A stretch of 64,000 nucleotides of DNA, taken from positions 23,428,747-23,492,746 of the forward strand of contig JAFMSR010000009.1 in assembly GCA_022818135.1 (NCBI GenBank), read 5' to 3'. The translations under genes were made by a program, and so were the position numbers. Shown piece by piece: positions 57,029 to 64,000 of the stretch (positions are counted from its first letter, which is position 1; each line of letters opens with the position of its first letter). The notes beneath the pieces were generated by a model that did not search any database, was not told the origin of the DNA, and was given only the letters and a program-made list of their open reading frames with translations. This DNA comes from Saxidomus purpurata (taxonomy: Eukaryota > Mollusca > Bivalvia > Venerida > Veneridae).

Positions 57029-57299
57029 GAAACGATTTCTAGTTATACCATTCGAAACAGTACCCCCTTGTGTTGTTTTACATCTTACACTAAATACATT
57101 TTACATTTGACCGGACCGAATGGTAAACAACGCTCTCATATTCATCCATCGTATCACAGTCAGATCTTAAATTTAACAAAATATGTAGTCTACGTGATAC
57201 ATTATTCATTCTACAATGCTTATTTTCTAACGATATCCAGATTAAAATAAGTCGTACATATTTGTTTCTTCGCAATAAAATACTAGAGAGTCCAGTTCT

Positions 57300-57365
57300 T
57301 ATGGGAGCGTCATGGTGTAGAGATAGGAGCTTCTGCTCGCAAGTTCGAACCCCGCCATCAAAATT
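57300..57365 (+). repeat. tRNA-like SINE head
   Basis: GGGAGCGTCATGGTGTAGAG (A-box-like) and CAAGTTCGAACCCCGCC (B-box) are only about 30 bp apart, so the D/anticodon part is shortened. Not a functional tRNA. Confidence 0.5.
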
Positions 57366-58481
57366 TTACGATAACATATTTTTACGGCACAAGTACAGAC
57401 CGAAACAAGAAGTAGATCCAAAAAATTGAGCCTACAATCGATGTAAATTAAATAAGCTTCCAGCACAATGTCCCAGTTGTTATTTCACTTGCAATTTGAG
57501 TCAAAACTGACTGCTAAATTGTAAGTTATAACTGCAAAATGAGTTGTGAAGTATGTTTTCATAGTTTATATTTAAAATTGACATTACTATGACATGAAGT
57601 AATTAGATTAATCAGTATAACATAATTCAAATGTTCATGTACATTAATTCAAATACCTTCGATATAATTTTAAGAAATGGGCGCAACCAGCATCCACTAG
57701 GTAACGTGTATCCGGGCACTTGAAACTTCAAAGTAATTTCTCAGTGTAGTCCAATGATAACTTTCAAAGTCAAATATCCTTGGGTAAAATGAATTTTGTT
57801 TTGACCTAAAATATTTTTGCTGAAATAGTCATATATCTTTTGGAAAACCGAAAATATACCAGTGCACCCGTACATGAGATGCATATATTGTGGTTTCGGG
57901 TTTTCTACTCATAACGATACAAATTACGTATAGATCGGCAACATTTAGAAGTATGCATGTAATCATAACCTTCTTGTTCAGGTTCATTAATAGATTGAGA
58001 CCATTTTGCACCGTATATATGTACGGTCCGAAACTTTAAATATTTATGTGTATTTAACGCATTAAGCACATAACGCGTTAGAATAGTTTGAACCATTTTG
58101 TGACTTCGGTTAATAGTTTAGACGGCTTAAACAGTTGGAAATAATTAATTTTATCCTTCATTAGAAAAGACACGCCATAAAAATTAAAAATTCATAAACG
58201 ATGAAACAATCCGTATAGTTGCAAGTAGCAAAAATCATGAAACAGTTGCAACGATATCTACATGTATTTACTTTATAAACATGATTTAAATATTTGATAT
58301 TCTATTCTAATAGAATAGCGGCTGCTTTTCCTATATACACATATAGGAGAACATATAGGGAAAAGACTGCATTTTATTTTACGATAAAGGACGACGACGT
58401 GCCGTAAATGCCGTAACGATGTGACGCATGTAAACAAGCGCGTCTATTGCCTATATCGCGTTTTAAGGTTACAATGATGTT

Positions 58482-58904
58482 GGGTTATCGCATGTTTTTT
58501 CGTGTTATTACATCTTCAGAATCCGAGGGATGGTTGGTGCCCGCGCCCTTTAGGCGAGGACACCAACATATCCCGAGGGTTTCTGCAGGTGCTATAACAC
58601 GAAAAACCGTTCGTTAACGCTATTCTAGCATAAAAAAGTCATAAAAATAAGAATGAAATGCTCTTACTGGTACGACGTTCAACAATGCGCGGAACAACGT
58701 CCGATTGTTTACGTCATATGTACGACGTCACTAGCGGTTTAAACCTGGCACTTGTTGAAAGACTTGGAACAGGTCCATTGTTTACATTGGCCCTGTAGTG
58801 CACATAAATGAAAACTGGTTATAACAGCGCGTTAACACACGGTTTTCCTTCTGTTAAAACACCGGCAAAATGGGCAAAAACAGCACATTTTATGCTAGAA
58901 TGTA
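58482..58904 (+). mobile_element. Insertion 1 inside the MITE copy
   Basis: GC-richer than its host. It holds a hairpin pairing TTCGTGTTATTAC, CCGAGGGATGGTTGGTGTCC-like words with CACCAACATATCCCGAGGG and ATAACACGAAAAA. A pair TTCTAGCATAAAA / TTTTATGCTAGAA at 58621 and 58889 is also inverted. Probably one or two nested MITEs. Confidence 0.55.
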
Positions 58905-58983
58905 CTACTACGTGTTAAATAACGTTCGGGATAGTAAAGAAAAAATAACGTGTTAAAATCGAAATAATAAGTGTCTAACTGTT

Positions 58984-59265
58984 TCAAAGTCTATTGCATG
59001 TGTTTGTTTTTTGCTTAATGTCCATACTCTCGTGGCATTAGTAGACCATTCTTTTTCATGTGCTTTAGTAATTTATCAGCGTTTTCTTCATCTATGCTAT
59101 GCGCATACATGAATACGGATTTACAAATTTATCTGTCATCATAACTATAACTGTAACGCTTGTGCTTTCCCTGAACTCCCGTTTCCGCAGAACCAGTCAT
59201 ACATTTGTAGCTGTACAGTAAACCGAGTTTACCCATTGTATACATGTCCTTCTCTTCCCTAGTCG
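58984..59265 (+). repeat. Direct repeat R1, first copy (insertion 2)
   Basis: TCAAAGTCTATTGCATGTGT, CTCGTGGCATTAGTAGACCA, TTCTTTTTCATGTGCTT and CCGCAGAACCAGT recur in the same order at 59875-60115. Confidence 0.75.
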
Positions 59266-59477
59266 TTTGGATGCGAAACATTAAATCACTCATGCTATGA
59301 AAACGCACTCGTGATTTAATTACATGTACTACGCATCCAAACTTCTGACTATATTTTATTCAACGATAAAATTCTGAGACATTTATTATTTCTTAAACAA
59401 CATATTAACCAGAAAAAATATTATCGCAATAAAGAATGCAACACATCTCGCCGTATCCGTATGTCGTAAGTGCATGG

Positions 59478-59720
59478 TCAGGCATAGACAACACACTGTT
59501 TGCTCATTACGGGCAGACATGTCGCGGTGATATGCTTTACAAAAGAAGTACTTGTTGCGGTTTTTTCCTCTTTGTTTAAATTTAAAATATTGTACTTCAG
59601 CATGTTGCAGGTATGACAGACATCCGCTCTAGCAGTTATAATTTGAATATGACAGCTGCAACTTTTCCAAATTTCCTGAAAAGAAGTGTTTCTTACAGCC
59701 CTCTTGTCCCTGATATACAT
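59478..59720 (-). pseudogene. Fragment resembling a transposon-associated DDE-type protein
   Basis: The 80-codon minus-strand frame has SFQEIWKSCSCHIQIITARA, then DVCHTCNMLKYNI. A pattern F-x2-IW...P-x-I-x-I...S/R-x-D-x-C-x2-C recurs, from memory, in uncharacterised transposon-encoded proteins of cnidarians and molluscs, upstream of a DDE-like region. Only this block is present; neither end continues in frame with recognisable sequence. It sits between the two R1 repeats. Assignment is by remembered pattern and tentative. Confidence 0.4.
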
Positions 59721-59874
59721 GACTTTACAAACATGTCATGAACGACATATTAAATAGAAGATGCGGTTAGAAAGATTGGCGGGTCTCCACCTTTGCTATT
59801 TGCTGAAGCCGGCTGAGGTAACCCGTACTGGTTAGCGCAATTTAAAATGAAATGAACAACTTGCTTCACTGATT

Positions 59875-60115
59875 CAAAGTCTATTGCATGTGTGTGTCTT
59901 ACTTTCATGTCCATGCTCTCGTGGCATTAGTAGACCATTCTTTTTCATGTGCTTAAGTAACTTTTCAGCGATTTATCACCTATGCCATGCGTATACATGA
60001 ATACGGATTTACAAATTCTTACTTGTAATTACATGTACACTATAACCTTTCCCTGGACCCCCGTGTCCGCAGAACCAGTGATATCTTTACAGTAAAGTTT
60101 ACCCCTTCTCTTCCA
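59875..60115 (+). repeat. Direct repeat R1, second copy
   Basis: Same order of phrases as 58984-59265 with about 15-20 percent difference by eye and small deletions. Confidence 0.75.
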
Positions 60116-60800
60116 ATATATGACTATAAATATCAACTGCACCTAGTTTGGAATAAAAGTCATTGATACACCCGCAATTCACTTTTCACTTTACGTCCTT
60201 GTATATATCACAGTTGGATTCTTAGTTTGAGTAACTTTAGGAGGATTTGACTGTTCTTTCAGTGGCACTGAGTGGTTCGTAGTTGAACTTAAATTCGTTA
60301 TCAATAGTTTCATAATCTAGTTCCTTGTATTCTGTAGCACTAGAATTAACTAAATAATATTCATCATTGCATGTCTCTCTTTTCTTAAAGTTAAGTTAGA
60401 GTTAAACACCAAGGGCAAACCATTTTAGAACAAAAAAGCGCACAGTTTCTGTTCGAAACTAAATATTTTAGTAAACAAATTATTTGTGGTCCGTACATTT
60501 ATATTTGAGATAAATGATTGTTTATGGTGTTTTGTGTAATCTACTTTCCGCCTGAAATTTGTGTTTTGCGTAACAGTATCGCAACAGTGTGTACAGTTCG
60601 ATTTCTAGGTCATACGTGTTTTTGTACTTTAAAAATAGACCGCTCTGTAACATCGCATACAACTCCCTTGGTATAGCGGAGTTGTATTCGTACCGAAGCA
60701 TATGCACATTCGAATAAAGCTCTCCTATGTTAAAATGTCCATAGATGAACCCAAATGGCATAAAAACATGTAACACCTGTTCAATACACTGCATGCACCA
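60116..60800. other. Unassigned stretch with a 90-codon minus-strand frame
   Basis: The frame 60522-60794 (minus; HVFMPFGFIYGHFNIGELYS) has a somewhat protein-like composition but no recognised motif. It could belong to the element whose fragment lies at 59478-59720. Confidence 0.25.
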
Positions 60801-60805
60801 ACAAT

Positions 60806-60890
60806 CCCCCCGCCCAACGCCCCCATCCCCCCACGGCCCCCCCGCCCCCTCCCAACGCTCCCCCCCAACGCCCCCACCCCCCGTCTTATG
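60806..60890 (+). repeat. C-rich tract with many C-runs
   Basis: At least eight runs of four or more C separated by short AACG, CAT or GC spacers. The complementary strand could form G-quadruplexes. Confidence 0.85.
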
Positions 60891-60999
60891 TAGAAAAAAT
60901 GTCGGTTAATGAGAATACGTCTCTTAAATAAAAATACTCATTAATAACCCCTTAAACCGTCCATCTATCTGAACATCTGTATGTTGTCTTATCCGTCCT

Positions 61000-61270
61000 T
61001 CTGCCAGGCCTTACACCTTGGTGTGTATGAGCTTCATTCCGTTAACAATTTATTAATATAAGTTTATTGAAAGAAAATTCGTCACTATCAACAAAAAAGT
61101 CATTAAACCTCAAATTTTCATTCAATCGTCCGTCCAACCGGCACGAAAAAAGAGACAGACATCCAATGATAAATTCCGTGCAGCGTATTTGTATAAACGA
61201 ATGTTACGCCTTATATACACGTCTATGTTGCATCGAGTCACTGGGGCGCTCTATTCGAAAAAAAGTACAC
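61000..61270 (+). repeat. Dispersed repeat M4, copy 2
   Basis: Same order of phrases as 44980-45340. At 61240-61390 it runs into four to five inverted or direct variants of GAGCTGTATTCG, a short palindromic cluster also seen once at 45309. Confidence 0.68.
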
Positions 61271-61474
61271 GAATTTCGAATACAGCTCCCATTTGATTAG
61301 GGGAGCAGAGCTCCTCGGAAGCTGTATTCGTTACTGCGTACCGAATACAGCTCCCCGGGGGAGCTGTATTCGAAAGGAGCTGTATCCGGTGTTACACCGC
61401 TCCAGTGCTGAGGTAAGTCGGCTCAATAAGTTTTGATTCATACAGTATTTTGACAAGAGGAAATCGTGCAGCGT

Positions 61475-61565
61475 TGGTCGTGTGGTAAAAGTGAGATATT
61501 TGAGCATATGAGTTGTACACTTTATTGCAAGGTCGGTGGTTTGATCCCTATGGCGACCACAGTTT
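61475..61565 (+). repeat. tRNA-like SINE head
   Basis: GTTGGTCGTGTGGTAAAAGT (A-box-like) and GGTCGGTGGTTTGATCCCTA (B-box). The stems do not close as a tRNA. Confidence 0.5.
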
Positions 61566-62229
61566 TATTGATTTCAATTACTTTCATTACTTTCTCTTTA
61601 TTTCCAAAAGAAGAAATATAGAAAAAAATAATGCAAGCTTACTCTGAAGAGTTGAAATGTTAATGATGTGTAAATAATTCTAAACAAATGCGCAAATCCT
61701 GGGGTAATTGCATAATACAGCTGTATGAGAAAACTATATGCCAGAAAACACATGTTTTTGCTACATGTAGGGGGAAGATGCAGCCCCGGCATGACTTGGG
61801 GCTAGTCCAGGTTAGGTGGTGGATTTCCAATGAAGCAGTTTCAACGGTATTTTTCGCCTACTTTACGATACATAACTTTGGCAATTGCATTTTTTTTTTG
61901 GTTAAGCGTTTAGAAATATTCGACATTTTGTATATCACCTTTAACCCACAGGCAGATAAAATCGTTTTTTTTTTTCTTTAAGATAAAGGCTTGTAATGTA
62001 AATACTGGCTTTCCTCTTTTGCTTTCACGAATAGATATAAACAAGCAAAAATCAACAAAAGAATATGATTGGGGATATATTGATGTGAATTGCTGTCCAA
62101 AAAGACTATAATTAATGAGCGATATGAAACATCTGAAACAAAAAGTAGTTTAATTTATTCGTGAGAAGAAATGTGTTTTGACAGATATACAATATATAAA
62201 TCATGTATATATTGTAAAAAAGAAATAAA

Positions 62230-62312
62230 AAAATACTCCGTCCGAGGTTCGAACCATGATCTATTAGATCAGGATTTCAACAGCTATACTATACCACTGC
62301 GCCAGTATTTCT
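62230..62312 (-). repeat. tRNA-like SINE head
   Basis: The complement reads TACTGGCGCAGTGGTATAGT (A-box) and CATGGTTCGAACCTCGGACG (B-box). The acceptor stem pairs only partly. Confidence 0.55.
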
Positions 62313-62499
62313 TCGATTAGAAAGAAGCGATAAAATATATTGTCCTTACAAATGTATACAATAATGCTTCAACCCTACTGAACTGGCACTCATGAATATT
62401 TCGTATGTTGTCGGTAATCTTCGGATAAAAATACTAGTATAGCAAGCGATTGATATAAAATATCAATTTCGTGCTGTACGAGATATCGCATTCTGCAAT

Positions 62500-62575
62500 T
62501 GCGTAGTGGATCAGGCATTTGACTACCAAATCCAGCGTACTATGCATGCATGTTCGAGTCTTGCTTGAATTTTTG
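62500..62575 (+). repeat. tRNA-like SINE head
   Basis: GCGTAGTGGATCAGGCATTT (A-box-like), CATGTTCGAGTCTTGCTT (B-box). Degenerate. Confidence 0.45.
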
Positions 62576-62839
62576 TTTTACTTTTTTTAATCGTTTCGTT
62601 GCATTAAATGTATTCACTATTGTCTGTGTTCAGCACGGGGTTTCAAGATTTTGTAATGACTATTTGAGCATTCTAGCGCCGTCGTCGTTTCTCCGAAATT
62701 CCCGCGGGAAAGTACAGCATGAAAACATTCGATATGCGGTAATAAAATACATTTAAATCTTTCATTGATACAAGTGACATACGAGCGTATTTGAAATGAA
62801 AATGCAAAATCAATAGCTATTTTTATCACACCGTGAAAG

Positions 62840-62930
62840 GAATGACAAGGATTCAGACCCGGGACACTTCGCTTACAAGTCAATTGCTACAATGTATACC
62901 GACTGAGCTATCCGACCGCCCACACAATTG
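62840..62930 (-). repeat. tRNA-like SINE, unit 1 of a three-unit cluster
   Basis: The complement reads GGGCGGTCGGATAGCTCAGT, CGGTATACATTG, then CCCGGGTCTGAATCCTTG. Followed leftwards on that strand by degraded tail. Confidence 0.6.
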
Positions 62931-63059
62931 TCCTGTTTATAATCAAATCCGAAATCGTGACATTCATCCCCACCATGCTCAAATACGTCCTTGAATTGTG
63001 TACCTTCAAATTAAGCATTACAGGCGCTAGAGGCGAACCTTGCAATATCATCATGGTCC

Positions 63060-63175
63060 CATGTTTGGCGCCAAATGTGTCACAGGGTGAAAAAGAAACT
63101 GTGCTGCTTGACAGAGATTCAAACCCGGGACTACTAGCTTACATGGCACATGAGCTATCCGGTCGCTAACACATC
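63060..63175 (-). repeat. tRNA-like SINE, unit 2
   Basis: The complement reads GCGACCGGATAGCTCATGTG and GTCCCGGGTTTGAATCTCTG, with tail TTTTTCACCCTGTGACACAT. The tail word GGCGCCAAATGTGTCACAGG is shared with unit 3. Confidence 0.6.
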
Positions 63176-63299
63176 ATCTTCCCTATTCATTTTTCCTGAC
63201 TACGTTGAAATACGTCATAGTTTATAGCGAGTACCACCAAATTAAGCAATAACAGACGACGGAGCCTGACTACATGTAATAAGAAAAGTTGTCACGGTG

Positions 63300-63415
63300 A
63301 TGGGCGCCAAATGTCACAAGGCGAGAAAAATGTACAGCATGGCGGGACTTGAACTCGGGTTCTTCGTTTACAAGGTAAACGCTCAACCGATTGAGCTATC
63401 TGACCTTCTACACAA
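63300..63415 (-). repeat. tRNA-like SINE, unit 3
   Basis: The complement reads AAGGTCAGATAGCTCAATCG, GTTGAGCGTTTACC, AACCCGAGTTCAAGTCCCGC. This is the most tRNA-like of the three, but T33 of the anticodon loop and a full acceptor stem are missing. Confidence 0.6.
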
Positions 63416-63429
63416 CTTCTCCATATTTA

Positions 63430-64000
63430 TAATCAAGATCAAGTCAGTAACCGTAACATTTGAACCATTGCCTGCACAATAACGATGAACAAGCTCTATT
63501 CATTTCAAGCACGAAACGAAAGATTAAAATGCATAAAGTAACGAATTAAAATGAAACGAACTAAAAGAGCATTGTGGAACAACACGACGTCTATAAGACT
63601 TTAAAGACGAGACTGGATTTCATCTATTTTGCGACTTTGAATTTAGGCTAAGTGTATCCCAATCATTTGTTATATAGTGTACAAACACAACAAGTTTTAT
63701 CTCATTCCCAACAAGTTTAGCGGAAATTAAACAGAAACAGAACCATAACAAGTAAGATGTTCAATCACTGTTAGCAAGTAGCTATGGCTAATCCGCATCA
63801 CTATCTACCTGGACTCATTGACATTACATGTCTTAAGTTTTACTGCTCACAGTCGTTAACGACGCGTTGTCTGTGAGAGTTGTTAAAATATTATTATGTG
63901 CATGATTATGACAAATAAAAGTTAAAAATACTTACAAAGACTATGTTTAAAACAAGGTTCTAAGTTAGAAGTTGTTGGACAGCCGCTCAACATACGTATT
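63430..64000. other. Unassigned right edge
   Basis: AT-rich sequence with an AACGAAA/AACGAACT-rich patch near 63510-63560. No gene recognised. Confidence 0.4.

Larger units (their letters stand above)
58318..59400 (+). mobile_element. MITE-like element, copy 2, broken by two insertions
   Basis: Matches 9778-10165 in three blocks: 58318-58480 (GCGGCTGCTTTTCCTATATA, TGTAAACAAGCGCGTC, CGCGTTTTAAGGTTACAATG), 58905-58980 (TACTACGTGTTAAATAACGT) and 59268-59400 (GTTTGGATGCG hairpin, TATTTTATTCAACGATAAAA). About 425 bp and 285 bp of other sequence separate the blocks. Confidence 0.75.

Noticed and set aside
63345..63412. tRNA-Thr-like gene on the minus strand
   Set aside because: The D arm and B-box fit, but the anticodon loop and acceptor stem are irregular and sibling units nearby share a SINE-like tail.
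1..64000. CRISPR arrays, operons, rRNA genes
   Set aside because: Tandem repeats here lack spacer structure, genes have introns, and no rRNA sequence was recognised.

Overview
The window looks like nuclear DNA of a metazoan, most probably a bivalve mollusc. This is an inference from AT-rich sequence crowded with small inverted-repeat transposons, tRNA-derived SINEs whose 3' domain I remember from molluscs, pearl/Helentron-like elements with tandem cores and tetranucleotide microsatellites, decayed LINEs with a C-terminal CCHC motif, a TTAGGG-type telomeric tract, and intron-containing genes. There are no operons, rRNA genes, CRISPR arrays or convincing functional tRNA genes. Most open frames over 60 codons here are chance products of AT-rich or repeated DNA.

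Layout. 1-3440: 3' two thirds of a frameshifted LINE. 3440-9150: mostly unassigned, with one SINE, a compact 54-aa ORF (6405-6569) and two RFX-type X-box motifs. 9157-9616: 21-bp minisatellite open on both strands. 9.8-19 kb: inverted-repeat elements, SINE pieces and a palindrome with ~120-bp arms (16945-17370). 20019-21670: a fold-back element with ~550-590-bp arms, inserted in a MITE copy. 22474-23745: 178-bp tandem-core element. 24.5-34.3 kb: MITEs, SINEs, a second LINE remnant (minus strand) and a 640-730-bp repeat also present at 15.5 kb. 34788-39675: the one gene modelled with confidence, a five-exon CXorf38-like protein with a HEPN-type RNEILH motif and a 22-residue helical repeat; intron 2 is largely two tandem-core elements. 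41-47 kb: scattered exon-like segments on the minus strand and an inverted pair of ~468-bp repeats. 48650-54617: a ~6-kb element with near-identical ends and a 9-10-bp target-site duplication, carrying heptamer arrays, a telomeric tract, a ~170-bp satellite broken by two insertions, and a decayed RNase H LINE. 55-64 kb: nested MITEs, a possible transposon-protein remnant, a C-rich tract and a cluster of six tRNA-like SINE heads.

How it fits together: the window is an accumulation of mobile elements around one good gene. Insertions into other repeats give relative ages: fold-back element into MITE, LINE and tandem-core element into satellite, two blocks into the 58.3-kb MITE. Several unrelated-looking tandem-core elements share a plan (short inverted ends, 146-178-bp units, microsatellite) and repeatedly carry the extended nuclear-receptor half-site TCAAGGTCA. 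All identifications were made by eye, without database searches.
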